64,000 bases of DNA from DATAPE01 sp034667525. Its GTDB lineage: Bacteria > Actinomycetota > CADDZG01 > WHSQ01. Where the stretch lies: NCBI GenBank assembly GCA_034667525.1, contig JAXDJO010000015.1, positions 85,583 to 149,582 of the forward strand, in the 5' to 3' direction. The notes under the pieces are model-generated. The model saw only the letters and a list, made by a program, of their open reading frames with translations, was not told where the DNA came from and ran no database searches. Made by a program: the position numbers and the translations under genes. Below are positions 42,520 to 52,208 of this stretch, piece by piece (positions within the stretch are counted from its first letter, which is position 1; every line of letters starts with the position of its first letter).

Positions 42520-43604
42520 GCCGCCGCCTCTCGGACGACCTCTGCCAAAGCGTCCGCGGCACGTGGGTGACTGAGAGTGCGGCAAGCGACGCTCATCGTG
42601 GCCAAAGTACCGTCGGTGTCGAACAAGGCATCGGCAGCGTCCCCAACCGATCGCGTGGTCGTCTTCGGATCGGGCAGCGTCACGACAGCGCCGGCTTCTT
42701 GTAGAACGCGCGCGTGGCGCTCCTGCTGGCGATCCCGGTGGAACGGATAAGGCACGATGATCGCGGGGAGGCCCATCGTCGTGAGCTCGGCCACAGTGGT
42801 TGCTCCGCCACGACACAGCGCAAGATCTGCTCCGGAATAGGCGTCCAGCATCGACGGAAGGAAATCGACGATCCTGTAGGGCAGTTGTCCCCCACCAACG
42901 ACGCCGGCTTGAGCCGCCTCGAAATCGGCTGGACCGACGATGTGAAGCACCTGCCGGTCGCCGCGGTCACTCCATCTCCTGGCAAGGCCGATGGCCGCCT
43001 CGTTGATCCGGTGAGCTCCCTGACTGCCGCCGAAGACCAGCAATGTCTTGCGGGAAGGGTCGAGGCCGAAGCGGTCTAGAGCTCCCGGGCGCCGCTCCTC
43101 CCGGTCTAGTTGAACGATCTCCGGCAGCACCGGGTTACCGGTGAATACCGCCCGCGGCCCGGCAGCCTGCACGGTGTCTTCCCACGAAACCGCCACGCGC
43201 GCAGCGAATCGCCCGCACAGCTTGTTGGCAAGCCCCAGCACGATGTTCTGTTCGTGGATGACGAAGGGGGTGCCTCCGAGCCTGGCTGCCGCGCACACGG
43301 GCAAGCTGACGTAACCGCCCATCCCCACAACCACATCCGGCCGGCTCTGGCGGAGCAACGCCCGTGCCTGCACGACTGCAGCCGCCGCTCGGGGGCCGAG
43401 CGTCAGCAAGCTAGCGGGCCGGGCGCGGTCGAAGCCCCTGATAGCGATCGTGCTAAAGGGAAATTGCGCGGCGGGGACAAGCCGGGCTTCAGCTCCATTC
43501 GCAGTTCCGATAAACGAGACGTCTTCCTGGGTCAATGCACGAGCGAGAGCGATCGCGGGTTGGACATGGCCGACGGTCCCGCCGCCGGCGATAGCCACGC
43601 GCAT
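42516..43604 (-). CDS. murG: UDP-GlcNAc:lipid I GlcNAc transferase
   Basis: A 362-aa GT-B glycosyltransferase: AGGGTVGHVQPAIALA at the N-terminus, VGMGGYVSLPVCAAA, HEQNIVLGLANKL, GGSQGAHRINEA, and LCRGGATTVAELT with the sugar-nucleotide site. It converts lipid I to lipid II at the inner membrane face. Its start overlaps the ftsW stop by 1 nt. Confidence 0.97.
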   Translation of the reverse strand: MRVAIAGGGTVGHVQPAIALARALTQEDVSFIGTANGAEARLVPAAQFPFSTIAIRGFDRARPASLLTLGPRAAAAVVQARALLRQSRPDVVVGMGGYVSLPVCAAARLGGTPFVIHEQNIVLGLANKLCGRFAARVAVSWEDTVQAAGPRAVFTGNPVLPEIVQLDREERRPGALDRFGLDPSRKTLLVFGGSQGAHRINEAAIGLARRWSDRGDRQVLHIVGPADFEAAQAGVVGGGQLPYRIVDFLPSMLDAYSGADLALCRGGATTVAELTTMGLPAIIVPYPFHRDRQQERHARVLQEAGAVVTLPDPKTTTRSVGDAADALFDTDGTLATMSVACRTLSHPRAADALAEVVREAAA

Positions 43605-44800
43605 CAGCGCCCTGGTTCGTGATTCTTTGCGACGCGCCGTCTGCTCTGGGTAGCGATGTTCGTCAGGATGCCCATCCCCACAAGAGTGATCACCAACGAA
43701 GAGCCCCCGAAGGAAACCAAAGGTAGAGGCACACCGGTAACGGGCAGGGCCCCCGAAACCGCCCCCATGTTGATCAGCGCCTGCAGGGCGATCCAGATAG
43801 TGATGCCCGATGCCACGAGCATCCCGAAGCGATCGGGAGCACGGCGCGCGATCTTGATTCCGAGGTAGGCAAGGAACGCGAACATCCCGAGGACGACGAG
43901 AGTTCCCAACAGCCCCATCTCCTCACCGAGGATCGCGTAGATGAAGTCCGTATGGGCGTTCGGGACGTACGCCCATTTCTGGCGGCTTGCACCGAGCCCC
44001 ACACCCACCCATCCGCCAGAGCCCATCGCGATCAAGGACTGGATCGTCTGATAGCCCTGCCCGAGAGGATCCGCCCACGGGTGCATGAAGACCAACAGGC
44101 GAGCCCGCATGTACGGCTTCAACAACGCCACCCCAGTTGCAAGGCCGGTGCCCGCACCAAGTACTGGGATCAGATAAACGAGTGGAGTGCCCGCCACGAA
44201 CATGACGCCGACACCGATGAAGCCAACGAGGACCGTCGTGCCCAGGTCCGGCTGCAACATGATGAGTATCGACAGCAGGGCGGCCACCGGTACCACGGGG
44301 ATCATCGCGTGCAGGAACGATTTCAATGTCCGCTCCTCTTTGCGAGAGAAGACATCGGCTGCAAACAGGATGAGTGCGAGTTTGGCGAACTCCGACGGTT
44401 GGAAGCCCAACGCGCCGAAGCCCAGCCATCGAGAACTTCCTCCTGCGGTTATCCCCACGCCAGGGATGAGCACGGCGAGAAGCAACACGGCAGTAAGGAC
44501 CACCGCGACGTAGCCAACACCCCGAAGTCTTCGGTAGTCGAATCGAGCGAAGACCACGAAAGCGACGACACCGAACGCAGCCCAGATCAGCTGCTTCTGG
44601 AAGTAGCGGAACGAGGAGCCATAGGTAGCAAACGAGGTCACCGAGCTGGCCGACAGGATCATGATGAGTCCGAGGATGATCAGCGCGGCGGTTATGAAGG
44701 TCGTCAGAAGGGCGGGATCTCCCCAACCTGAAGGAGCGATCGGAACCGCCTTCTTGCGGACTTTGGCCCGCGACCCCACTGCCTGCCCTGTACTGCTCAC
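43604..44800 (-). CDS. ftsW: SEDS-family peptidoglycan polymerase FtsW
   Basis: A 398-aa protein with about ten transmembrane helices and SEDS motifs: SSRWLGFGALGFQPSEFAKLALI, MLQPDLGTT, QTIQSLIAMGSGGWVGVGLG, NAHTDFIYAILGEEMGLLG, GVPLPLVSFGGSSL. It polymerises lipid II at the septum with FtsI. Start GTG 44800 overlaps murD (GTGA). Its place between murD and murG marks it as FtsW rather than RodA. Confidence 0.96.
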   Translation of the reverse strand: MSSTGQAVGSRAKVRKKAVPIAPSGWGDPALLTTFITAALIILGLIMILSASSVTSFATYGSSFRYFQKQLIWAAFGVVAFVVFARFDYRRLRGVGYVAVVLTAVLLLAVLIPGVGITAGGSSRWLGFGALGFQPSEFAKLALILFAADVFSRKEERTLKSFLHAMIPVVPVAALLSILIMLQPDLGTTVLVGFIGVGVMFVAGTPLVYLIPVLGAGTGLATGVALLKPYMRARLLVFMHPWADPLGQGYQTIQSLIAMGSGGWVGVGLGASRQKWAYVPNAHTDFIYAILGEEMGLLGTLVVLGMFAFLAYLGIKIARRAPDRFGMLVASGITIWIALQALINMGAVSGALPVTGVPLPLVSFGGSSLVITLVGMGILTNIATQSRRRVAKNHEPGR

Positions 44801-46170
44801 ATGCCCTCCGCTCGGCTACCGATCTCTTCTGCGAGCTCGTGCACGGCGCGCGCGAACGCTTCGCCTCGAGCCGCATAGCTCTCGTACATGTCCAGGCTCG
44901 CACAGCCAGGCGACAGCAAGACGGATCCTCGAGCCGAAGATGCTTCGGTGGCGAGGCGTACGGCGTCCTTCATCGAGCCTGCCCTCTGGACCGGAACCAG
45001 GTCCCGAAACACAGTTTCGAGCTCGGCCACCGCCTCACCCATGGCCACGACGGCAACAACCGGACCGGCGGCCGCGGCGAGCGGCGTGAGATCGATGTTC
45101 TTGCTGCGGCCCCCCGCGATCAGAACCACCTGTGACATGCCACGGACCGCCGACAGAGTGGCGTGGGGATTGGTGGCCTTGGAATCGTCTATGTAAGACA
45201 CGCCGTTGACCTCGGCGACCAACTCGAGCCGGTGGGGCAATGGCCGGAAGCTCCGCAGCGCGCCCGCGACGGCATCGACGGCGACTCCATATTCGAGGGC
45301 GGCCCCCGCCGCCGCGATCGCATCCTCCAGTCCGCCGCGACCAGGCATCGGCACATCCCCGACGCCGAAGACCTCCCGGCCCCGCCACATGACCTTGTCT
45401 TTGGAAACCCCGATCGAAATACCCGTAGGAGTCACCGGCACCGTGTCCACAGAAAACGGAAGGAGCCGAGAAGGGGCTCTTGCGGCAGCTTCCATGACAA
45501 GAGGATCATCGGAGTTGACTACAAAGACGTCTTCGGACTGTTGGTTCTCCGCTATGCGTGACTTGGCCGCGGCGTAGGCCTCGATCGACCCGTGCCAGTC
45601 GGTATGGTCTTCAGCGATGTTCAACAGCACCGCGATCTTTGGTGAGAAGGTGATGATTGTTGCGAGTTGAAAGCTCGATACCTCAACTACGGCGGCGCCT
45701 CCCTGTGGGATCGAAGACACCGCGTCTACCAACGGCAGACCGATGTTGCCCGCCGCTACCGAATCCACCCCACCGCAGCGGAGCATCTCGGCGAGAAGGC
45801 TTGTAGTTGTCGTCTTGCCGTTAGTTCCGGTCACGGCAAGGAAGTCACACCGAGCAAGTTGAAACGCAAGCTCGATCTCGCTCCAGATCTCCACACCCCC
45901 CCGAACCAGCGCCTTCACAACTGGAGCCGCCGGTGGGATCCCAGGGCTGACGATCGCCAAGTCCGCGTCGAGACGGTCGAAGTGATGGCCCCCCATTTCC
46001 ACCTCGGCGCCGAGATCGCGCAACAGACTCGCTCGTTCCTCGATTACGGGTGAGGTTTGTTCCTCCGTTACGCGCACCTTGGCATCGAGAGAAAGCAGAG
46101 CGCGGGCCGAGGCAAACCCGCTGGTTCCCAACCCCACCACCACCACGCGCTGTCCCGTGAGGACCTTCAT
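44797..46170 (-). CDS. murD: UDP-MurNAc-L-alanine:D-glutamate ligase
   Basis: A 457-aa Mur ligase: VVVVGLGTSGFASARALL, LAVTGTNGKTTTTSLLAEML, NIAEDHTDWHG, and DDSKATNPHATLSAV, the MurD-type second motif. It adds D-Glu to UDP-MurNAc-L-Ala. ATG 46170 overlaps the mraY stop (ATGA); the longer frame lies in mraY antiframe. Confidence 0.97.
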   Translation of the reverse strand: MKVLTGQRVVVVGLGTSGFASARALLSLDAKVRVTEEQTSPVIEERASLLRDLGAEVEMGGHHFDRLDADLAIVSPGIPPAAPVVKALVRGGVEIWSEIELAFQLARCDFLAVTGTNGKTTTTSLLAEMLRCGGVDSVAAGNIGLPLVDAVSSIPQGGAAVVEVSSFQLATIITFSPKIAVLLNIAEDHTDWHGSIEAYAAAKSRIAENQQSEDVFVVNSDDPLVMEAAARAPSRLLPFSVDTVPVTPTGISIGVSKDKVMWRGREVFGVGDVPMPGRGGLEDAIAAAGAALEYGVAVDAVAGALRSFRPLPHRLELVAEVNGVSYIDDSKATNPHATLSAVRGMSQVVLIAGGRSKNIDLTPLAAAAGPVVAVVAMGEAVAELETVFRDLVPVQRAGSMKDAVRLATEASSARGSVLLSPGCASLDMYESYAARGEAFARAVHELAEEIGSRAEGM

Positions 46171-47210
46171 TTCACGCCGCCCTTCGACAGGAAATCGGCG
46201 TAGAACAAGCCCAATCCGAACGCCACCGACAGCCCCGAGAGGACCCAGAAGCGAACGATGACCGTTATCTCGGCCCACCCTGCAAGTTCGAAATGGTGAT
46301 GGATGGGGGCCATCAGAAAGATGCGCCTGCCCGACCTCTTGAAGATGGCCACTTGAGCGATGACCGAAAGGGTCTCAACGACATACAACCCGCCGAGGAT
46401 CAACAGCAGGAGCTGGGTATTGAGAAGGACGGCGAGCACCGCCATGCTGCCGCCGAGCATCAACGATCCGGTATCGCCCATGAAGATCCTGGCGGGCGGC
46501 GTGTTCCACCATAGGAAGCCCGCGCACGATCCGAACAGTGCTGAGGCAACCAGCGCCAGCTCGAATGGATCCGAGGTCCGTGCGGTGACGTCGTAGAAGG
46601 CGACATGGCGGAACTGCCAGAAGGCGATCACTACGAACGCTGCCAGCACTTGAGCCGCGGATCCGACCGCAAGACCATCCAGTCCATCGGTCAGGTTCAC
46701 GCCGTTCGAGGATGCAGCCATCATCAAAAACACCCAGACATAGAACAGGATCCCGATATGAAGAGCAGTCGGTCTGAAGAAGGAAATATCGGTGTGGATA
46801 TGCACCACGCGTACCGCGAGTACGCCGAACACGATCGCTATCGCCAGCTGCCCCAGAAACTTGGCGCGACTCCGCAAACCTAGCGAGCGCGACTTCCTGA
46901 TCTTGATCATGTCGTCCACGCATCCCAGAGCGGCCAGGGCCACGATCGTGCCGATCGCGAGCAGGCCGCTGTTCCTCGGCGGGGTGAAGCCGCCCGTCCC
47001 CAGATGGCCGAGCGCATAGCCGCAAACGGTGCCGGCGACGATCACCAACCCGCCCATCGTCGGAGTTCCCCGTTTCTCGAAATGCGCCTTGGGCCCCTCC
47101 TCCCGGATCAGCTGGCCCCAGCCCCGCTTGCGGAAGCTCTTGATGGCCAGGGGGGTGCCGAACAGCGAGAGCAATAGGCCCACGGTGCCGGCGATCAAGA
47201 TGTTGGTCAC
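46167..47210 (-). CDS. mraY: Phospho-MurNAc-pentapeptide translocase MraY
   Basis: A 347-aa protein with about ten transmembrane helices and MraY motifs: KAHFEKRGTPTMGGLVIV, DDMIKIRK (catalytic acidic pair region), SNGVNLTDGLDGLAVG, MGDTGSLMLGG and MAPIHHHFELAGW. It makes lipid I on undecaprenyl phosphate. GTG 47210 overlaps the murE stop (GTGA). murF would be expected directly before this gene but is absent. Confidence 0.97.
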   Translation of the reverse strand: MTNILIAGTVGLLLSLFGTPLAIKSFRKRGWGQLIREEGPKAHFEKRGTPTMGGLVIVAGTVCGYALGHLGTGGFTPPRNSGLLAIGTIVALAALGCVDDMIKIRKSRSLGLRSRAKFLGQLAIAIVFGVLAVRVVHIHTDISFFRPTALHIGILFYVWVFLMMAASSNGVNLTDGLDGLAVGSAAQVLAAFVVIAFWQFRHVAFYDVTARTSDPFELALVASALFGSCAGFLWWNTPPARIFMGDTGSLMLGGSMAVLAVLLNTQLLLLILGGLYVVETLSVIAQVAIFKRSGRRIFLMAPIHHHFELAGWAEITVIVRFWVLSGLSVAFGLGLFYADFLSKGGVK

Positions 47211-48709
47211 GGGGAGCCTCCCCAACCCCGTTTCTGCAGGAGCTCGCGAGCCACCTGGCGGTCATCGAAGGGGATGATGCGGTCTCCGATCTGCTGGCCG
47301 GTCTCATGTCCCTTTCCTGCAATGACAAGAACGTCGCCGGCACGCGCCTCGGAGATGCCTCGCGCGATGGCCTCTCTGCGGTCGGGCAGAACGGCGTCGG
47401 CACCCTCCGACCGTTCGGCGAGGACCCCCTCCAGGATCTGCCCGATGATGTCGTCGGGATCTTCGCTGCGGGGATTGTCCGAGGTGACCACCACCAGATC
47501 CGCTTCTCGGGCTGCCACTGCGCCCATCAAAGGTCGCTTGCCCCGATCTCGGTCGCCTCCGCAACCGAAGACGCAGAGAACCCGGCCCCCATTGTGTTGC
47601 GCCAGTCGCCGCGCAGCTCCCAGCACGTTGTCCAGAGAGTCGGGCGTGTGCGCGTAGTCGACCACCAGCGAATAAGGCTGCCCTTCATCGATCGATTCGA
47701 ACCGTCCCGGCACCGCCTGAAGCTCGGCGATGCCCTTTTCGATCGCCACCGTTTCGATGCCGGCCTGAATAGCAGTCGCGATGGCGGCGAGGCAATTGAA
47801 TACGTTGAATGACCCGATGAGCGGAGTCGAGATCTTCAAGGCGCCCGCTTCTGTGTCGGCCACGAATCCTGTCCCGGTCGGTGACAGCTCCACAGCAGTC
47901 GCCCGCACTTCAGCCGCAGAGCTGGTGCCGAAGCCGATGCAGGGCACGTCGACAGAGTCCTTCAGCTTCCTTCCGTAAGGGTCATCGATGTTCACCGCGC
48001 CCCGCTCGACGCGGTGCGGCAGGAACAAAGAGCGCTTCGCCTCGAAGTAGTCCTCCATCTCCCCGTGGAAGTCGAGATGATCCTGCGTGAGGTTGGTAAA
48101 GGCCGCGGCTCTGAACCTCAAGCCCTCTACGCGGTTCAACGCGAGACCATGCGACGTGACTTCCATCGCAACGGACCCGACTTGGTGATCGCGCATGTCC
48201 GCCAGCAGCGCCTGGAGGTCGACAGACTCGGGAGTCGTGCGAACGCCGGGGATGGTTTGCCCCGCGATGCGAGTCTCGACCGTACCGACGAGCCCGGTGA
48301 TCTGTCCGGAAACCCGCAGGATCGATTCCAGGAGATAGGCGGTGGTTGTCTTGCCGTTGGTGCCGGTTACGCCGAGCAGGACCAGATCCTTCGCCGGATC
48401 GCCGAAGAACGCGGCAGCAGCACGCGCCATGCCTTTACGGGCGTCGTGCACGACGATCTGGGGGGCGTCAAGATCCAGCGCGCGCTCGGTCATCACCCCT
48501 GTAGCCCCCCCGGCCACGGCAGCTCGCGCAAACTCATGCCCGTCGGCCATGGTTCCGGGAACGCAGAAGAAGAGATCTCCTCGGCGCACTGCTCGAGAGT
48601 CGTAAGAGAGACCGCTCACCTTGGCCTCGCCCTCCCCCACGACCTCGGTAAGCAGCTCGCCGACCGCGTGCGCGAGCGTGTTCAGTGTCGTAACGCGGGA
48701 CTCCAGCAC
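47207..48709 (-). CDS. murE: UDP-MurNAc-tripeptide ligase MurE (meso-diaminopimelate type)
   Basis: A 500-aa Mur ligase: DSRAVRRGDLFFCVPG, VTGTNGKTTTAYLLESIL, NLTQDHLDFHG, VVDYAHTPDSLDNVLGAAR and SDNPRSEDPDDI. The DNPR motif marks enzymes that add meso-diaminopimelate, so the wall peptide here is probably DAP type. The GTG start at 48709 is 12 nt after ftsI. It is coupled directly to mraY with no murF between. Confidence 0.96.
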   Translation of the reverse strand: MLESRVTTLNTLAHAVGELLTEVVGEGEAKVSGLSYDSRAVRRGDLFFCVPGTMADGHEFARAAVAGGATGVMTERALDLDAPQIVVHDARKGMARAAAAFFGDPAKDLVLLGVTGTNGKTTTAYLLESILRVSGQITGLVGTVETRIAGQTIPGVRTTPESVDLQALLADMRDHQVGSVAMEVTSHGLALNRVEGLRFRAAAFTNLTQDHLDFHGEMEDYFEAKRSLFLPHRVERGAVNIDDPYGRKLKDSVDVPCIGFGTSSAAEVRATAVELSPTGTGFVADTEAGALKISTPLIGSFNVFNCLAAIATAIQAGIETVAIEKGIAELQAVPGRFESIDEGQPYSLVVDYAHTPDSLDNVLGAARRLAQHNGGRVLCVFGCGGDRDRGKRPLMGAVAAREADLVVVTSDNPRSEDPDDIIGQILEGVLAERSEGADAVLPDRREAIARGISEARAGDVLVIAGKGHETGQQIGDRIIPFDDRQVARELLQKRGWGGSP

Positions 48710-48721
48710 GGGTTTGAGAGC

Positions 48722-50611
48722 CTAGTCGTGACCCGGAGCGTTTCCGGACTGGGATGCCTTGATGGCACGCGCGGCCTTGGCAGCGTTGCCGGTCGGCGGC
48801 ACGTTCTCGCGGCGCAATGCGAACTGCATGATCGTCTTGAAGGTAGGTGCGGCCGAGGCGCCGCCCCATATCGGAGTCGGGTTGTCCAGTGTCACCAGGA
48901 CGGCGAGGGAGGGCCGTTTGGCGGGAGCGAATCCGACGAAGGTGGCGCGGTACTTGTTGCCGTATCCGCCTGTGGGCAGCGGTTCCTGAGCAGTGCCCGT
49001 CTTTCCGGCGACGTCGTAGCCAGGGATCTGCGCCTCCACGCCGGTGCCCCGCTTGACCACACCCTCGAGGATGTTCTTCATCTCCGCGGCGGTTCGGCGG
49101 GAAAGGATCCGTCGTCTCTCGGGGGGAGGGGTCCTCTCCACCCCGTGAGGGCCCATGGTGGCGTAGAGCAACTTGGGCTGAACCCAAACGCCGCCGTTCG
49201 CAAGCGACGCATATGCGGTGAGTAGTTGCATCGGGGTAACGGCGACCCCCTGTCCGATCGGAACTGTGGCGATGGTGGGTCCCGTCCAATCCCGGACCGG
49301 TGTCACCAGGCCCCCAGACTCGCCCGGGAAGTCCAGTCCGGTCTGCGTGCCGAAGCCGAAGCGCTTCTCGTACTCGTACAACCTTTGCGCGCCCAACTTG
49401 GCCGCGATCTCAATGGTGCCAACGTTCGACGACTGCTCGATTATCTGCTTGACCGAGAGACTTTCGGTCGGATGGATCTCGGCATCGTGGAAGACACGGT
49501 CGGACACCGCGATCGACTCGGGGACGGTGAATCTGGTACTGGGTGTGACAACGTGCTCCTGGAGCGCTGCGGCAGCAGTAACGAGCTTGTACGCGGAACC
49601 GGGCTCGTAGACATCTGAAACCGCGAGGTTTCGTTGGTTCGCGGTCGGCGAGGCGGCGGGATCGTTCGGATCGAAGTCGGGGGCATTTGCCATCGCCAAT
49701 ATCTCGCCCGTCGAAGGACGCATCACTATCGCGGTGCCCCGGACCGCGTGATATTGCGCCAAAGCTCTCTTCAATGTCAGCTCCGTGAAGTACTGGATGT
49801 TCTTATCGATCGTGAGAAACAACGACGTTCCCGGATGTGGTGCGTCGTAGTGGAAGTGCGCTTGCGGCAGGGGCCGGCCGGCGGGATCTTGCTCGAGCGT
49901 GAGATGCCCCGGCGTTCCTTGCAGGATGTGCTCGTACTGCAGCTCTATCCCTGCGAGACCGTTGCCGTCGATCCCGGAGAAGCCGAGAACCTGGGAGGCA
50001 AGACGGCCGCCCGGATAGTCGCGGCGGGGCTCCTGCTGCATGTAGATCCCGGGCAGGTTGAGCTTCCTGACCTGGCGCGACACCTTGGGCGCCACCATGC
50101 GGGCGAGGTATTCGAACTGATCTGGCGCTTTCAGCTTGGCTACCAGGGCCGAGCGGGTCGTGCTCAGAACGGGAGCGAGCTTCGCCGCCTCTTTCCTGGG
50201 GTTCGCAACGTTGAGGGGATCGGCGTAAATCGTCTCAAGGTCCACCGACAAGGCGAGGGGTTGTCCGGCGCGGTCGAAGATGGCCCCTCGGCGGCCCTGG
50301 AAGTCAACCGTGCGCACTCGCTGCTTGGCGGCGATCTTGGCGTATGCAGGCGCTTCCATCACCTGCAGGACGAAGAGACGGGCCCCCATGGCGAGAAAGG
50401 CAAGGACAAAGAAAAAGAAGAGGCCTATGAGCCGGCCCGACGACAATGATTTGCTGCGGCAACGGCTCGAGGACGATCTGGTGCCGCTGCGTTCCGAGGA
50501 TGATCTGGTGCGGCTGCCGCCCCGGGGGTCGGATCGCCTGGGAGGCGGCTTGGAAGTCACTCCTCTCTTATCCCACGCCCGGGGTGGTGATCGACGGACC
50601 TGCCGTCCCAC
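48722..50611 (-). CDS. ftsI: Septal transpeptidase FtsI (PBP3-type)
   Basis: A 629-aa class B penicillin-binding protein: Arg/Ser-rich cytoplasmic N-terminus, one transmembrane helix (about 60-80), dimerisation domain (VDFQGRRGAIFDRAGQPLALS) and transpeptidase domain with SxxK in EPGSAYK, SxN in QSSN and KTGT in AGKTGTAQ. It cross-links septal peptidoglycan with FtsW. GTG 50611 abuts the ftsL stop. A later GTG preceded by GAGAGGA (VTSKPPP) is an alternative start. Confidence 0.95.
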   Translation of the reverse strand: MGRQVRRSPPRAWDKRGVTSKPPPRRSDPRGGSRTRSSSERSGTRSSSSRCRSKSLSSGRLIGLFFFFVLAFLAMGARLFVLQVMEAPAYAKIAAKQRVRTVDFQGRRGAIFDRAGQPLALSVDLETIYADPLNVANPRKEAAKLAPVLSTTRSALVAKLKAPDQFEYLARMVAPKVSRQVRKLNLPGIYMQQEPRRDYPGGRLASQVLGFSGIDGNGLAGIELQYEHILQGTPGHLTLEQDPAGRPLPQAHFHYDAPHPGTSLFLTIDKNIQYFTELTLKRALAQYHAVRGTAIVMRPSTGEILAMANAPDFDPNDPAASPTANQRNLAVSDVYEPGSAYKLVTAAAALQEHVVTPSTRFTVPESIAVSDRVFHDAEIHPTESLSVKQIIEQSSNVGTIEIAAKLGAQRLYEYEKRFGFGTQTGLDFPGESGGLVTPVRDWTGPTIATVPIGQGVAVTPMQLLTAYASLANGGVWVQPKLLYATMGPHGVERTPPPERRRILSRRTAAEMKNILEGVVKRGTGVEAQIPGYDVAGKTGTAQEPLPTGGYGNKYRATFVGFAPAKRPSLAVLVTLDNPTPIWGGASAAPTFKTIMQFALRRENVPPTGNAAKAARAIKASQSGNAPGHD

Positions 50612-51076
50612 CTAGGGGGTTCCTCCCGAGATCGGGGCCGCTACCGCCGGCCCAGGAGGAGCCGAATCCGCAACCGGCGCAGATCGGGAGATGGTTGCTC
50701 CACCTCGTGGATGGACCCTTGCAATGATGTATTGCACGCTGCTGGGGTCGACCATTCCCAGCTTGGTACGGGCGTAGCGCTCGATCCGCGCGGGGCTCCC
50801 GAGCCGGGACGCCCTGAGCATCAGCTCACCGTTCTTGGCTTGAGCGCTCTGCGTCGCCTTCGTGAGGCGTGACAGCTTGAAGGCGGTCTGGGCTAGCACC
50901 ACTTGCTCGAGAAGGACCCCAAACACGATCGCGCCACTGAGGATCACGGCGAGGATCACCAGAGGGGCCACGCGCCGGCTGCTGTTCCTCTTGATGAGCT
51001 TGCGCGAGCGCCTTCGAACCAGCCGGAGCGGGCGGTCCCTCGTCGCTTCTGGCAGCGCCTGTGGGGCAGAGCTCAT
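50612..51076 (-). CDS. ftsL: FtsL-like septum formation protein
   Basis: A 154-aa bitopic protein: basic N-terminus (RLVRRRSRKLIKRNSSRRV), one transmembrane helix (VAPLVILAVILSGAIVFGVL), a short coiled coil (LSRLTKATQSAQAKNGELML) and a typical FtsL/DivIC end motif (SPARIERYARTKLGMVDP), followed by a Pro/Ala tail. It bridges FtsQ and FtsWI. Sequence conservation is low, so position between rsmH and ftsI weighs heavily. ATG 51076 overlaps rsmH (ATGA). Confidence 0.88.
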   Translation of the reverse strand: MSSAPQALPEATRDRPLRLVRRRSRKLIKRNSSRRVAPLVILAVILSGAIVFGVLLEQVVLAQTAFKLSRLTKATQSAQAKNGELMLRASRLGSPARIERYARTKLGMVDPSSVQYIIARVHPRGGATISRSAPVADSAPPGPAVAAPISGGTP

Positions 51077-52026
51077 GAGGCAGCCTCCTGGCTCGGTGCG
51101 ATGCGCTCCGCAGCCCTCAGCTTGGCTGCAGAGGCTCTCGGATTCGCTGCCACCTCGGAGTCCGACGCCCGCACGGGACGCCTCGTCAGCAGACGCAATC
51201 GCGCTTCGGCGCCGCACGCACAGATGGGAAAGTCGGGAGGACAAGTGCAGCCGTTGGCTTCATTGCTGAAGTAGCGCTTGACGGTGCGGTCTTCCAACGA
51301 GTGGTAGGAGAGCACCACCATCCGGCCTCCGGGCTCGAGCGCGTCGACGCACTCGGGTAGGACGCGGGCCAACGCCTCCAGTTCCTGATTGACTTCCATC
51401 CGGATGGCCTGAAAGGTGCGCCGGGCAGGGTGTGGGCCCGTGCGCCTCGCGGGGGCCGGGATCGCGTTCTTGACGGTTTCAGCCAACGCCACCGTGTCAG
51501 TCAGCGGCCGGTGCGAGACGATCCCCTGAGCGATGCGCTTGGCGAAGCGTTCTTCGCCATTACGCCGGATCACCCGTTCGAGATCCTCTTGCGCGTAACT
51601 GTTCACGATGGTTTCCGCAGAGACAGGTTGAGAGGGATCCATGCGCATGTCGAGCGGTCCGGGATTGCGGAAGCTAAAACCTCGCTCAGCTTCGTCAAGC
51701 TGGGGCGACGAAACTCCAAGGTCGAGTAGGACTCCGCGAACCGACGCAATCCCGAGTCGTTCCAGTACGGACGAGAGGTTCGAGAAGTCTTCGCGGATGA
51801 GACGGAACCGACCCGCGAAAGGCTCCAGATACGCCTCCGACGCAGCCAGAGCGGCGGGGTCTCGGTCGATGCCGATGAGCTCGCTGCGGGGGGCCGCCGC
51901 GAGGATGAGACGGGCATGACCGCCGCGCCCAAGGGTACCGTCGACGCAGATTCCCCCGTGTTCCAACGCAGGGAAGAGGAGCTCGACGACCTCCTGCGCG
52001 AGTACGGATCGGTGTCCCGGGTCCAC
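51073..52026 (-). CDS. rsmH: 16S rRNA (cytosine-1402 N4)-methyltransferase
   Basis: A 317-aa protein: HRSVLAQEVVELLFP, VDGTLGRGGHARLIL (SAM binding), GIDRDPAALAAS, GVLLDLGVSSPQLDEAERGFSFR, and the C-terminal CTCPPDFPICACG segment typical of actinobacterial MraW. It methylates C1402 in the ribosomal P site. The GTG at 52026 has GGAGG 4 nt upstream. Confidence 0.97.
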   Translation of the reverse strand: MDPGHRSVLAQEVVELLFPALEHGGICVDGTLGRGGHARLILAAAPRSELIGIDRDPAALAASEAYLEPFAGRFRLIREDFSNLSSVLERLGIASVRGVLLDLGVSSPQLDEAERGFSFRNPGPLDMRMDPSQPVSAETIVNSYAQEDLERVIRRNGEERFAKRIAQGIVSHRPLTDTVALAETVKNAIPAPARRTGPHPARRTFQAIRMEVNQELEALARVLPECVDALEPGGRMVVLSYHSLEDRTVKRYFSNEANGCTCPPDFPICACGAEARLRLLTRRPVRASDSEVAANPRASAAKLRAAERIAPSQEAAS

Positions 52027-52041
52027 ACGGCCTCCACAGCT

Positions 52042-52185
52042 CTAGCGCCCCAGGGCTTTCGTCGCGACGGCGACCATCCCCATGACGCCCCCAACCGACG
52101 AACCGGAGAGCGCGAGAAGGAAGAAGCCTTGGCCCAGCTCACGCAGCCGGCGATCGTCACGAAGTGCTCCGAACCACTTTGTCAT
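52042..52185 (-). CDS. Tiny ORF with one hydrophobic helix between mraZ and rsmH
   Basis: A 47-aa reading frame, ATG 52185 to TAG 52042. It has a charged N-terminus (MTKWFGALRDDRRLREL) followed by a hydrophobic Gly-rich stretch (FFLLALSGSSVGGVMGMVAVA), so probably a small membrane peptide. GAACGAAAG is a weak ribosome-binding site. It exactly fills the mraZ-rsmH gap, 15 nt before rsmH, on the same strand. I know no family. It is too short to be sure from coding bias alone. Confidence 0.5.
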   Translation of the reverse strand: MTKWFGALRDDRRLRELGQGFFLLALSGSSVGGVMGMVAVATKALGR

Positions 52186-52208
52186 CTTTCTTTCGTTCTC
52201 CCCGTCAT

